A DNA stretch of 64,000 nt, taken from Ailurus styani (lineage: Eukaryota > Chordata > Mammalia > Carnivora > Ailuridae). Under the pieces are notes generated by a model. The model was not told the origin of the DNA. It ran no database searches and saw only the letters and a list, made by a program, of their open reading frames with translations. The stretch lies in assembly GCA_002007465.1 (NCBI GenBank), contig LNAC01000686.1, forward strand, positions 437,089-501,088. The letters run 5' to 3'. Numbering within the stretch: position 1 is the first letter of the stretch; each line of letters begins with the position of its first letter. A program made the translations under genes and the position numbers. Shown one piece after another: positions 34,759 through 47,002 of this stretch.

Positions 34759-35311
34759 TGAAACTGAAAGGAAAAAAAGGAAAAAATATTTAAAAATTTG
34801 GTCCCTTAGTCACATTAGCTACATTTCAGGTACCTAATAAACATATGTCAGTACAATTTTGTACAGCATAGGTCTAGTACATAAAATTTTTCCATGCTGT
34901 TAAAAAATATTTTCTTAAATCTGTTTCAACATACTTATAACAAATATATGTAATAGCCAAAATAGAAAACGTGCAAAAATTTAGTATTCTTAACATATCA
35001 GGGACTCTAAAATATATAATGGGGGTATGGGAGAAACAGGCTTCCAGTTATGGAATGAATAAGTTACGGGAATAGAAGGCGCCCTCTGTGAGAGTTTTTA
35101 ATGCAATATGGTTGTAATGACAAGTCAAAATGATTAAATAAGTTATATATTTATAGAACTATTAAGCAGCTTTTTAAAATCATGTAATAGATTACTTAGT
35201 ACTTACAAATGTCTATTTTCCATTACATATTGGTATTGAAAAATAATGACTTTTTAAAAATAAAAGATGATAAATGATCTAGAGTAACCAAACCTAAAGA
35301 AACAGAAAGTA

Positions 35312-35508
35312 GGGCGCCTGGGTGGCTCAGTGGGTTAAAGCCTCTGCCTTCGGCTCAGGTCGTGATCTCAGTGTCCTGGGATCGAGGCCCGCATCGGGCT
35401 CTCTGCTCAGCGGGGAGCCTGCTTCCTCCTCTCCCTGTCTCTCTGCCTGCCTCTCTGCCTACTTGTAATCTCTCTCTGTGTGTCAAATAAATAAATAAAA
35501 TCTTAAAA
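35312..35508 (+). mobile_element. CAN-SINE, young type
   Basis: Tail passes into (AAT)n at 35509-35526. Confidence 0.9.
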
Positions 35509-35855
35509 AAATAATAATAATAATACTTAATACTCCTGAACTGTATATTTAAAAATAGTTAAGATAGTATATTTTATGTGTATTTTACTTCAATTTTAAG
35601 AAAGATAAATGATCCTGTTTTTATTTTAAATATTATATGTACTTTAATGCATACACAAACTAAAATGATAGCAGTAGCTATCTCTCTGTGATACGATTAT
35701 TAGTACACCTCATTTTCTTTTTATTTTTCTGTTCAAGTCTACCATCAACATGTATTAGTTTTGTAATCAGAAAAATATTATTATATCTTCTCAACTCCTT
35801 TGAGATTCCTTTAGCGTGGAAGAAGGCCTTACATTCCACACTTAAAAGTACATTA

Positions 35856-36194
35856 GGGCGCCTGGGTGGCTCAGTGGGTTAAAGCCTCTGCTTTCGGCTC
35901 AGGTCATGATCTCAGGGTCCTGGGATCGAGGCCCGCATCGGGCTCCCTGCTCAGCGGGGAGCCTGCTTCCCCCCCCCTCTCTCTGCCTGCCTCTCTGCCT
36001 CCTTGTGATCTCTCTCCCTCTGTGAAATAAATNATTAAGCCAGGGCACCTGGGTGGCTGAGTCAGTTAAGTGTCTGCCTTTGGCTCAGGTCATGACCTCA
36101 GGGTCCTGGGATGGACCCCTGCGTCAGGCTGCCTCCTCTGCCCCTCCTCCCCACCTTTCTTAAATAAATAAAATCTTTTTTGAAAATAAAAAAT
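35856..36194 (+). mobile_element. Two CAN-SINEs in tandem inside one duplication
   Basis: A young copy (35856-36032, ending at an N at 36033) is followed by an older copy (36043-36194). AAAGTACATTA flanks the pair at 35845-35855 and 36195-36205. Confidence 0.88.
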
Positions 36195-36637
36195 AAAGTA
36201 CATTAAGCCTTGTGAAAAAAATATCAAACGGTATAAATTCACTCTAAGGTGTAATGAGGATATCAAGGAGAAAAGCAGGAGGTAACTGGTTGCCTGAAAG
36301 GGGCAGGAGTAGATGTTTAAAAATTAACAAACATCAGAGATACAGAAAAAAGAGAGCAAGATCACCAAACACACTTCAGACACTTCCAAATTTTGCCCAG
36401 CACTATCTCTGGTTAGATCATCTAAAAAAGGAGAGAAGACCTAAGACTTCTTGTGAAATAGCTTGAGCAAGAAGCAATTTTAGGCACAGAAAAGGCCTCT
36501 GTCACTTAAACCTGGGAAAATATTATGGTGATTTTCTTATTTTCACCTGGAAATTTATGTGTTCTAGGTCATTTCTACACTTCCTATTTGTCTCCCTCAT
36601 TTTTATTTTATTTTACTTATTTTATTTTTTTATTTTT

Positions 36638-36664
36638 TAAAAGATTTTATTTATTTATTTATTT

Positions 36665-36706
<42 letters not shown>

Positions 36707-36859
36707 GATCACAAGTAGGCAGAGAGGCAGGCAGAGAGAGAGGAGGAAGCAGGCTCCCTGCTGAGCAGAGAGCCCGATGCGGGCCTCAATCCCAGGACCC
36801 TGAGATCATGACCTGAGCCAAAAACAGAGCCTTTAACCCACTGAGCCACTCGGGCGCCC
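36638..36859 (-). mobile_element. CAN-SINE, young type, with internal (AC)n
   Basis: An (AC)n tract at 36666-36704 expands the GACACA site of the body. Flanks TATTTTACTTATTTTA / TATTTTACTTATTTTA. Confidence 0.9.
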
Positions 36860-39424
36860 TATTTTACTTATTTTAATTATTTCATAAGATAGAGGGGAAG
36901 TCACCAGAGTCCCATTAAACGTGTGCTCACCCTCTTGGGAATCTCTGCACTTCATGGTAGTAACCAGAATGGAGTTTCCCAGTGCGCACACCTAGTGTGT
37001 ATAATGGAGAGAATTTCATATGACGGTTGAAACCATCTGCCACTTGGTATGTGGTATGAATGCAGTGACCACCCATGCAAAATTTTTAAGAACATCTAAT
37101 TTTCAAATATCAAGTTCTTTTGCATAATTACATCCCAGTGTTTGATTTGGAAGCTATGGTCACCATGAATTGGGAGATAGACATTACTTTCTGGCACATG
37201 TGGATTGAGCAGGCACTTTGATTCCACCAATGGAGCAGGGTTTGTTCTCTTCAGAGAGATCTTAGGGCTCCCACTGTTGTTGCCCTTCAAGAAGAGATTT
37301 AAAGATCATTCTCCCAATACCAGCAAATTTTTTAAATTTCAAATCAAATAAATATGTTTTCAGCTTTGGTTTTAGTTGAGAAACTGGTATGTTAAGGAAT
37401 ATTGTAGCTGCACTTTCTTCAGCTATCACATGCGTAGAGAAAAAGCACAGCCTTCAAGCTCTGATCTACAAAGAGTTAATATCTTAAGAGCTAAACAGAA
37501 CTGTATTAATTCCTCTCTTAATGAGCCAGGAAGACAAGAGGATTCTAGAGGACCAGAGGACACCAGAACAGTCAGAAAAGAATTAGAGTGAGCTCTCTGG
37601 AGGAAGCAAGAACTGTAAGTTTATATGTAACACACATAGTCCCCCATTTCTTTCCCTTGGATGTTTTTGAAGAGAGTGAAATAAGTTTATTTTGTATTGT
37701 ATTGCCCGCCTCCCTGGCATCCAGGCATCACATCACTAGGTCATCTTTAATCCTATCACCTTTTGGACCCCATTCCATATTTTACTAGTTGGCAAGTGTT
37801 TTCATGCTCTTTCCTCAGTGTCTCTGTGATCCATCCCACTTTTCCATCCCCCTGCCACCATCCTTCCTAGTTCAAGGCCACTTGTCTGAACCACAGTAAT
37901 ATCCTTCATTCCTCCTTTCTGCCAGTCTTTCTAACTCACTAATGCCAGATCAATCTTCCTAAAGCTCTTCTGCAGCTCTAACTCCATTGCTCTTGTGCTC
38001 AGAATTTGTGATCGCTGACGGTTATCTGAGGAATGAATAAAACTCCTCTGACTTATATGCAAGGTCTTCCAAAATATGTCTCCTTTCACTTAAATTCCCA
38101 CAGCTTTCTTTCTCATACTCAGCATGCCTACCTGCTACTGTCCAAGACCACCCTGTTCTTTGCACACCTGACTCCATTCAGATAGCCTTGTCTGTGGAAT
38201 ACTCTGTATCTCCACCTGCCACAATCCCTGCCAGACTCCAACAGTGCCCCCTCCATTAAGCTTCATCTGGTCCTTCAAGTGAATGTGAATCTTCCTTTAC
38301 ACTCCTATTTTGCTTTGTTCTACTCTGATTGACTTTTTGTCTTTTACCTTATGGTTAAGAGTGTGCTTTTCTCATTTCCTCTCTTAATTATTCACTTCGT
38401 AAGAGCAAGGGCTCTATTTTTCTTCTCCCTGTAGCAACTGCACAAAATGGGCACACAGTAATACTTGTCAAATTTAGTTCAATCCAAATTCCAGGAATTC
38501 CTGTCATCTTTTCTGAGCATTCATACAACCGATGCTGCAATTACAGAGCCTGCACTTTTCTCCAAAGCCTTTCTTTATCTACTCCAAGTTTCTTTCTCAA
38601 TACTTACATCTCATTTGCTTCTATCCTCTTACATAAGGTCAGCTTCTCCTGGGTTCTCTCGGTCACTATAAAAATATTTTTTAAAGGTCTATTCATAATT
38701 TGTCCCTTCCATCCCCCCAGACCTTCAACTCGGAGTAGTCTCACTGCAGCCCCCCTTTCAGGGACTTGATTCTTTTGGGGGTCTGCTAAAGTTAATTCCT
38801 TGTACAGTGGGAAGACTTGAATTCCAATCCATATTCAATTGGAAATAGTTAAAACCTTGCTTCTATATTTTGTCATGCAGGCATACTTAATCCATTAATT
38901 TTTAAAAGAGGGGAATATTTTTGCAGCATCATTTCCTGTTCACTACTGAAATGCTACAGGCATTCCTTTGAGCAGATTTTCCACTGGATTTTTGAAATTT
39001 TCTTATTCCTCCTCTCTCCTGCTCCAGTCAGTGACACCACTATGGCTTTCACTTCACTGTATTCTTGGATATAGAGGAGAATTTATACAAAACTCTAAAA
39101 TCATTAAAAGCAATTCCAAAAAGGAAAACACTTTCTGCTACAATCCAGTAATGCATCTGCTGAAAAATTATTATACATCTGCAGGTACCAGGCACTGTGT
39201 TAAGCACTCTGTGTACAAAGATTTCCTCAAAAGAACTTATGGACTAGTGAGGAGGCACATGATGTGTAAGCACTATAGAGAAATGACTCATATTCACCAA
39301 CACACAAGAAAAACCATATATAGTATAATATAAATCAGTACCTTATTCAGATAAATACGATGTAGACTTGTCAGTTGGCTAGAGACTATTTCAGTGGACA
39401 CAATAAAAATAGCATTGACCTAAT
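36860..39424. other. Intergenic stretch, SINE-free
   Basis: About 2.5 kb without a CAN-SINE, unusual for this window. The part at 37.9-38.3 kb resembles an old repeat; the rest looks single-copy. No reading frame resembles a known protein. Confidence 0.5.
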
Positions 39425-39476
39425 TTGGAGCCCGTACTAAATATCAACCATTACACTTAGCTTTTTATAGGCATTA

Positions 39477-39520
<44 letters not shown>

Positions 39521-39830
39521 TTTTATTTATTTATTTGACACAGAGAGAGAGATTACAAGTAGGCAGAGAGGCAGGCAGAGAGACAGGGAGAGGAGGAAGC
39601 AGGCTCCCTGCTGAGCAGAGAGCCCGATGCGGGCCTCGATCCCAGGACGCTGAGATCATGACCTGAGCCGAAAGCAGAGGCTTTAACCCACTGAGCCACC
39701 CAGGCGCCCTATAGGCATTATCTTAATTGATCCTCATCATAACCATATGAGGTTAGTATTTTATCACTGTTTTATAGATAAAGGAGCTAAGAAAGGTGGT
39801 TAAGTAACTTGTCCATGGTCACACATGATG
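39425..39830. repeat. MIR fragment split by a SINE
   Basis: GATCCTCATCATAACCATAT and GTAACTTGTCCATGGTCACA on the right part; the left part lies before 39466. Confidence 0.6.
39466..39725 (-). mobile_element. CAN-SINE, young type, with 37-nt poly-T end
   Basis: Duplication ATAGGCATTATCTT on both sides; the tail is a near-pure T run at 39480-39516. The target is a MIR-like element. Confidence 0.92.
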
Positions 39831-40696
39831 GAAAGATGTGAGTATGTGTCTTTCTTATTCTTCAGCTCTTGGTCATAGCCACGATTTACAGTTCATTCTC
39901 TCCAAATTTAGTCAGAGGTGAGTATAAAATCAGAGGTAGAGGAGCTGGCTGTATAATTTTAATTGCTGGTGTCATCAAGCTGGCTTTATGCATCTAACAC
40001 TATTAAAGTGTTATTCTTTGTTCCCCCTCACGCTAACTTTGCCCCAGTGCACTGCAATTCTGAACATCACTTCAAGGGAATTCTTTTAGTTTTTCATTCC
40101 ATTGAGTTCAAAACAATTGATAAATCCTCCTTGTTTACATCTACTCTCCAATCCTTTTTCTTTGAGAGATTAAATCTGGCCACTTCATTGGATTTGGATG
40201 TTCCTTTAATTATGCCTCCCCTGACTGTCTCTTCTGGGTTTTCTTTTCTAGTATTCTGAGAACCTTCATGTCTTTATTGGAACTTCTTTGACTTCTGTTT
40301 TAGTACTTTTCAGTTGCTCCACAGTACCACACAGCTTTGGTGGTGTATTTTGGAATGGTCAGAAATGAGGACAATCTTCTCTGGGCTCAGTCAGTAAGGA
40401 CTACAGGATCTCTTCAGCTATAGTTCCATTTTTACAAATGGCTTCAGGTCCTGAGGACAAGGCCTGTAATACAGGCACCTCTCCTTTTCCTTCATGTTAC
40501 TTCTCTACAATAGGAGGCTGAGAAGACCGGATAATTTAGCAGACTTGCAAAAGCTACCTTAAATGTGAGATTTACTTTAAAACAAAATGGATTCCTTGAT
40601 TACTTCCATTCTGTTCTAATCTTAGGACTTTTGTCTAACATGTGAAAAGACACCCACTTTTGGGTAATTGTTTAGTTTCTTTAAAATAGGTATGCT

Positions 40697-40888
40697 GGGC
40701 ACCTGGGTGGCTCAGATGGTTAAGCATCTGCCTTTAGTTCAGGTCATGATCTCTAGGTCTTGGGATCGAGTCCCTCATCAAGCTACTGGCTCAGAGGGGA
40801 GTCTGCTTCTCCCTCTCCCTCTGCTTCTCCCCCTGCTCATGTTTGCTCTCTGTATCTCTGTCTCAAATGAATAAATAAAATCTTAAGT
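40697..40888 (+). mobile_element. CAN-SINE, older type
   Basis: Duplication AAAATAGGTATGCT (40683-40696), one mismatch to 40889-40902. Confidence 0.9.
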
Positions 40889-41837
40889 AAAATAGGTGTG
40901 CTATAGAATCCATATAGATCCATTAAAAATTATGTCATTAGAAAGATGTTCTCCACTTACTATGGTTTTAAAAAATGGAATATTATAGAATGGAATATGA
41001 ATGATCCAATTGAAGTTAAATTGCCTGGAAAGTAGATCAACACATGGTAATATTCTCTTCCAGTGATAGAATTTCTCTATTACATTTCTCTATTTGTTCA
41101 AAGTAAGCTTGTAAATAAGCCTCTTCAGTTGATAAGTCAAGCTAGCTTCTGCAGAAAGGAGGTATTTGTTATATAGTACATGGGACTTTCCTATAGAACC
41201 TAACAGCAAGAACAGAGACAGACCTTGAAAAAGACTAGAATCAAGAACAAAAAGCTTCAGGACTTTTTGATTGATCTCAGCCACTCAGTGTCATTCTCTT
41301 TCCTGATTTGTTTATTTATTCATCTATTTATTTATTCAACATATGTCTATTAGAAGGCTTCTATGTTCCAGGACCTGTTCGAGCACTGGAAAATAGAGGT
41401 AAACAAAACTGACCAACTTTCTTCCTTCAAAGTTGTTCTATTTTAGTGGGAGAAGACAATAAACAAATACAAATAAAAGAAGTTTTAAGTATAGTAAGTG
41501 TTATAAGGGAAGTAGACAGGGCAACATGAAAGAGTGTAACTGAGGAAGTGCTCACTTTAATCATGAAGGTCAAAGAAAGTCCTCTTGGCAAATGAAAAGA
41601 TTCTGAGAGACTGAAGGATGCGATGGAAACGGCCATGTAAAGAGCAAGGGAAAGGGCATTCCTGTAAAGGGCAAGGAGCTTGATGGTTGGGAGAGCAAAT
41701 AGGAGGCTGGTGTCCAGGAGTGTAGTTTGTTAGGGGAAGAGATGTTCGAGGTGTGGAACTGAGAAATAGGAAGAAGGTCAGATCATGGGGGGCTTTGTCA
41801 GCCGTGGTAAGGAGTTTAGATTTGATTTGACTTGATT

Positions 41838-42028
41838 AGATTATTTATTTACTGGGAGAGCTCATGAGCAAGGGGGAGGGTCAGAGGGAGAAGGGGAGAA
41901 AGAATCTTAAGCCATCTCCATGCCCAGAATGGAGCCTGACATGGGGCTCCATCTCACTTCACTGAGATCATGACCTGAGCCAAAATCAAGAGTCAGATGC
42001 TTCACTGACTGAGCCACTCAGACACCCC
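41838..42028 (-). mobile_element. CAN-SINE, old
   Basis: Diverged reverse SINE, head end GAGCCACTCAGACACCCC. Confidence 0.8.
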
Positions 42029-42059
42029 AGATGTTATTTTATTTTATTTTATTATTTTA

Positions 42060-42263
42060 TTTTTTTTAAAGATTTTATTTATTCATTTGACACAGAGAGA
42101 GAGATTACAAGTAGGCAGAGAGGCAGGTAGAGAGAGAGGAGAAAGGAGGAAGCAGGCTTCCTGCCGAGCAGAGAGCCTGATGTGGGCCTCGATCCCAGGA
42201 CCCTGGGATCATGACCTGAGCCGAAGGCAGCGGCTTTAACCCACTGAGCCACCCAGGCGCCCC
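42060..42263 (-). mobile_element. CAN-SINE, young type
   Basis: Flanks CCAGATGTTATTTTA on both sides; this duplication also bounds the junction with the older SINE at 41838. Confidence 0.9.
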
Positions 42264-42344
42264 CCAGATGTTATTTTAAATGTAAAGGAAAGCCATTAGG
42301 GAATTTTAGGCAGGAAATGCTATGACCGGGGTTGTCTTACAAAG

Positions 42345-43235
42345 GTCACTCTGTTGTTTTTTGGGTGTTGACCTTGGTAAGTTCGTTGTAAATTTTGGGT
42401 ACTAATCCTTTATCAGATACGTCATTTACAAATATCTTCTCCCATTCTGTAGGATGACTTTTAGTTTTGTTGATTATTTCCTTTGTTGCACAGAAGCTTT
42501 TTATCTTGATGAAATCCCAGTAGTTCATTTTTGCTTTTGTTTTCCTCGCCCCCAGTGACATGTCTAATAAGAAGTTGCTACGGGGCCTCCAGGGTGGCTC
42601 AGATGGTTGAATGTCTGCCATCAGCTTGGGTCATGATCTCCAGGTCCTGGGATTGAGCCCCACATCAGGCTCTCTGCTCAGCGGGGAGTCTGGTTCTCCC
42701 TCTGCCTCTCCCCCTGCTTGTGCTCTCTGTCTCTGTCTCGCTCTCAAATCAATCAATCAATCAATCTTAAAAAAGAAAGTTGTGGAGCACCTGGGCAGCT
42801 CAGTCGGTTAAGCACTGCCTTAGGCTCAGGTCATGATCCCAGGGTCCTGGGATCGAGCCCACATTGGGCTCCCTTCTCAGTGGAGAGCCTGCTTCTCCCT
42901 CTCTCTCTGCCTCCTGCTCTGCATACTTGTGCTCTCTCTCTCTCTGTCAAATAAATAAATAAAATATTTTTTTTAAAAAAAGTTGCTACGGACAAGGTCA
43001 AAGAGGTTGCTGCCTGTGTTCTCTTCTAGGATTTTGATGGTTTCTTGTTTCACATTTAGGTCTTTCATCCATTTTGAGTTTATTTTTATGTATGGTATAA
43101 GAAAATGGTCCAGTTTCATTCTTTTGCATGTTGCTGTCCAGTTTTCCCAATATTTGTTGAAGAGACTGTCTTTTTTTCTATTGGATATTCTTCCCTGCTT
43201 TGTTGAAGATCAGTTGACCATGAAACAATAGTATT
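42345..43235 (-). mobile_element. L1 ORF2 fragment, minus strand, split by two SINEs
   Basis: ORF2 C-terminal sequence at 42345-42580 and 42992-43235 (minus), interrupted by a double SINE insertion at 42584-42979 with the duplication AAGTTGCTACGG on both sides. Confidence 0.75.
42584..42979 (+). mobile_element. Two older CAN-SINEs in tandem inside one duplication
   Basis: Copies at 42584-42775 and 42784-42979. AAGTTGCTACGG flanks the pair (42572-42583, 42980-42991); a diverged AAGTTG lies between them. Confidence 0.85.
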
Positions 43236-43744
43236 TAGAGCCAAAAGACTGGATACAATAATCCAGAAAAAGAGTGTTGACCAAAGTGTGAGGCAACTCT
43301 ACAGATAGGATTTCTCCAGTTATTCAGGCTATAGAGCAGAACAGGGCCATACCAGAACTTCCAAGTTTATATAATAATTATCGCCATCCAAAGAGGCTAG
43401 TTTAATTCTCAGTCCCATTTCCAATCATTTGAGTAGGAGAATCTGATTGGCCTAGCTTGGGTCAGTTGTCTGCCCGTGGTCCACTGAACAATGACTACGG
43501 GGCCTGGATCACAGACTATAAACTAGTTACTGAAGGGTCAGTCCCTGTAAATGGATTGGGGAGGTGGGGATCAGAGGATTCTTTCTTAGAGAAAGGGGAT
43601 GGTCACTGGCTTCCAGGATTAGCAGACACCTAAAAAATGACCCAAAATGATACACATCAATTCTATAATCAGAAAAATTGATTTCATTTTAAGTAACTAA
43701 GGTCATTATTACTGAATGCTCAGTCTTACCCCCTTTTTAAATGT

Positions 43745-43925
43745 AGGCTCCACACCCACTGTGGGGCTTGAACTTGCAACCCTGAGAGCAGGAGTCACAT
43801 GCTCTATGAACTGAGTCAGCCAGGTGCCCAAAGTATTTTTTTTCATTCGAAGTAATCTCTACCCACAATGTGGGGCTTGAACTCATCAAGGGCCACATGC
43901 TCTACTGACTAAGCAGGCCTGGCAC
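43745..43925 (-). mobile_element. Two very old SINE fragments
   Basis: GGGGCTTGAACTTGCAACCC and GGGGCTTGAACTCATCAAGG blocks, each with a head-like GTCAGCCAGGTGCCC or diverged end. Confidence 0.5.
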
Positions 43926-44016
43926 CGCTTAGTCTTACCCTTTAGTAAAAAGTGGTCAACACCACCACCACAAAAAAAAAATGCTAGTGTCATGTACCAT
44001 CAAGAAAGTGTTGATA

Positions 44017-44209
44017 GGGCACCTGGGTGGCTCAGTTGGTCAAGTGACTGCCTTCAGCTCAGGTCATGATCCTGGAGTCCCAGCATAGAGTGGTGCATTA
44101 GGCTCCCTGCTCAGTGGGAAGTCTGCTTCTCCCTCTGTCCCTTTCCCCTCTCATGCTCTCTTTCTCTTTCTTTCTATCTCAAATAAATTTAAAAAATCTT
44201 TTTTAAAAA
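44017..44209 (+). mobile_element. CAN-SINE, older type, 91 bp upstream of the RPGRIP1 first exon
   Basis: Duplication AAGTGTTGATA on both sides. Confidence 0.88.
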
Positions 44210-44300
44210 AGTGTTGATAAATTTATAATACAACTTAAGTACAGCCTGCAGAAGATATCCTAAAGTTGCATATAATTGACTGAACTTGCCTTTATTTCAG

Positions 44301-44419
44301 TGTCCTCTGGGATCTCCTATAGCTTGGGAACTGATAGGACATCACATATCCTGTGGACAATACATCAAAGACCTATTTGAGACATAGACAATTACCTCTG
44401 ATGGTACCAGTTTCAAAAG
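44301..44419 (+). CDS. RPGRIP1: RPGRIP1 first coding exon (human start-exon equivalent, start codon shifted)
   Basis: RPGRIP1 tethers RPGR at the photoreceptor connecting cilium; loss causes Leber amaurosis or cone-rod dystrophy in man and dog. This exon follows acceptor TTTATTTCAG and ends TTTCAAAAG before donor GTAAATTG (44420). Its 3' half aligns with the human exon that encodes the protein start: TCACAT, GTGGAC, ACATCA, GAGACATAGA, CCTCTG, CCAG and TCAAAAG are shared. The human initiator position (about 44338-44340) reads ACA instead of ATG, a 2-nt insertion follows, and an in-frame TAG ends at 44337. The first in-frame ATG downstream is at 44401, giving six codons (MVPVSK) plus one base before the donor. 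The phase (one base left over) matches the next exon. So coding here is probably only 44401-44419, or the exon is wholly untranslated with the start at ATG 55360. Confidence 0.7.
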
Positions 44420-45153
44420 GTAAATTGTGCCTGAAGATGGAAGTCTTTTAAAATCAAAACAATGTTCAGTCTCTCATTGTGGGACATCTTGCCAGCCTTC
44501 AGAGTGACTGCTTTGCTCTCAGCTTTTTTCCTCAATTTTCTCAACATTTTATTTCTAAATTCTTGCAACAGAAGTTTTACTGTGCTAATTTAGGAGGTAA
44601 AGCTAAACACCACCATGACAAAAGTGGAGACAAATGAGTGGTCCATTCCTCTATCCACATGATTAGCCCTTCGCTTTCACTAAGCAAAGGTGGGCAATTT
44701 AAGATGAAAGAGCACATCCCCATAAGAACTTCTTCCCCACTTAAAAGATATTTTTAAAAATTTTGTTCCTACTCTCCCATCCCTCGATCATTGTTACTGT
44801 TGAATCTATTTTCACTTGATTTCACTTCTATATAATTTTTTCAAAGGTAGGGCACTTGATGCACTGCCCATATGTGTATAATAGTGATGTCACTTTGGAC
44901 AAAACTTGACATTATCTAGTAAGCTGAGCATGCAACTTTACTTCTGGGTAAAAAATTTGCAGAAATTTTTGCATATGTGTACTAGGAGACATATAGCAGT
45001 ATGGTCATAGCGTTATTCGTAAGACAAAAAATGGAAACAACATAAATGTCCATAGTTCAGGAAATTAATGCACATTGATATATATTCATACAATGAAATA
45101 ACAAATGTATTTTCTTTATAATAAATCTAATTTTCTTTATAAAATTATAAAGA

Positions 45154-45341
45154 GGGGCACCTGGGTGGCTCAGTCATTGGGCATCTGCATTCAACTTGGG
45201 TCATGATCCCATGGTCCTGGGTTCAAGCCCCACATCAGTTTCCCTGCTCAGTGAGCCTGCTTTTCACTCTCCCTCTGCCTGCTGCTCCCTGTGCTGTGCT
45301 CTCTTTCTCTGTCAAATAAATAAATAAAATCTTTAAAAAAA
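45154..45341 (+). mobile_element. CAN-SINE, older type
   Basis: GGGGCACCTGGGTGGCTCAG head; tail at about 45341. Confidence 0.87.
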
Positions 45342-46309
45342 TTTTTTAATTAAAATAAATATAAGACAGTTAGTAGTAATAGAACATTTAAGATAGTGGT
45401 CACCTCTGGGAGAAGAAGGGAATAGGATGAGTGGGAACTTACAGAGGGTTCTTCGTGTACTAGTAATACTGTTTCTTAAGCTAGTATGTATGTTTGTGTA
45501 TACTTTATTATTCTTCTTCAAACTGCCCATGTATGTTTTATTTCCTCATTTATAGTGTGAGATGTATATACTAACATTTTTATAATAACATACATAGTGT
45601 ATATTTATATAATACATTATATTATACATAACAGTTTTATTGGGACATAATTTACATGCCACAAAATTCACTCTTTTAAAGTGTACAATTCAATTTTAAC
45701 TGTATTCACAGTTTTTTACTTTCATTCCCACTAATTTCAGAACATTTAATTATCCCAAAAAGGAACCCTGTAGCAGACATTTCCCTTGTCCCCATATTCT
45801 GCCCCTGATAATCACTTACCTGCTTTTAGGCTCTATCAATTTGCCTATTATGGACAATCTTTGTAAATGAAGTCATATAACATGTGTTTTTTTGTGTGTG
45901 TGTGAGTCAGGCTTCTTTCACTTGTCATACTGTTTTCAAATTTCATCCATGTTGTAGCATTTATTAATACCTTCATTCCTTTTTATTGCTGAATAATATC
46001 TCATTGTATGGGTATACCACGTTTTGTTTATATATTCATCAGTTGGTAGACATTTCACTTTGGGGTTATTAAGAATAATGCTACTGTGAATATTTGTGTA
46101 CAAGTTTTTTGTGTGGACATGTTTTTGTTTCTCTTAGTTATATACCTAGAAGTGGAATTGCTGGATCATAAAGTAGCTCTATGTTTAACCTTTTGGGGAA
46201 TTGCCAAACTATTTTTAAAGCAGTTGTACCCTTTTATGTTCCTACCAACAATGTATGAGAGTTCTAATTTTTTCATATCCTCAGTTATTGAAGTGATATC
46301 TCTTGTGGT

Positions 46310-46519
46310 TTTTTTTTTTTTTTAAAGATTTTATTTATTTATTTGACACAGAGAGAGAGATCACAAGTCGGCAGAGAGGCAGGCAGAGAGAGAGGAGAGA
46401 GGAGGAAGCAGGCTCCCTGCTGAGCAGAGAGCCCGATGCGGGCCTCGATCCCAGGACCCTGGGATCATGACCTGAGCCGAAGGCAGCGGCTTTAACCCAC
46501 TGAGCCACCCAGGCGCCCT
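46310..46519 (-). mobile_element. CAN-SINE, young type
   Basis: Duplication ATCTCTTGTGGTTTTT on both sides. Confidence 0.92.
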
Positions 46520-46685
46520 GCATCTCTTGTGGTTTTTAAAAATTTGTTATTTCTCTTGTGGTTTTGATTTGCACTTTCCTAATGAATAATCACACTGAAC
46601 ATCTTTCATGTCTTTATCAGCCACTTATATAGCTTCTTTGGAAAAAAGTCTCTTTAGATCTTTTGTCCATTTTTATTAATTTATT

Positions 46686-46845
46686 TTTTTAAAAGATTTA
46701 TCTATTTGAGAGGAGGGGGAGAGTGAGAGGGAGAAGCAGACTCCCTGTTGAGCAGAGAGCCTGATATGGGGCTCTATCCCAGGACCCTGAGATCATCACC
46801 CAAGATGAAGGCAGATGCTTAACCAACTGAGCCACCCAGGCGCCC
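46686..46845 (-). mobile_element. CAN-SINE, older type
   Basis: Short reverse copy ending CCACCCAGGCGCCCC. Confidence 0.87.
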
Positions 46846-47002
46846 CTTTATCCATTTCTAAATTGTATTATTTGTCTTTATATTGTTGGCTGTAAGCTTT
46901 CTTTATGTATTTTGGATACAAATCTCCTATCAGATATATGATTTGAAAATATTTTTCCCATTCTGTGGGTTGTCTTTTTACTTTCTTTCTTTTTTTACCC
47001 CC

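Larger units (their letters stand above)
41310..42345. repeat. L2-like old repeat, interrupted by two SINEs
   Basis: TTATTCAACATATGTCTATT at the left, then GGGGGGCTTTGTCAGCCGTG near 41.79 kb. After the SINEs it resumes with AAAGCCATTAGGGAATTTTA. Family assignment is weak. Confidence 0.4.

Noticed and set aside
37376..37591. 71-codon frame in the SINE-poor intergenic stretch
   Set aside because: No recognisable domain, no splice or promoter support; composition like its surroundings.
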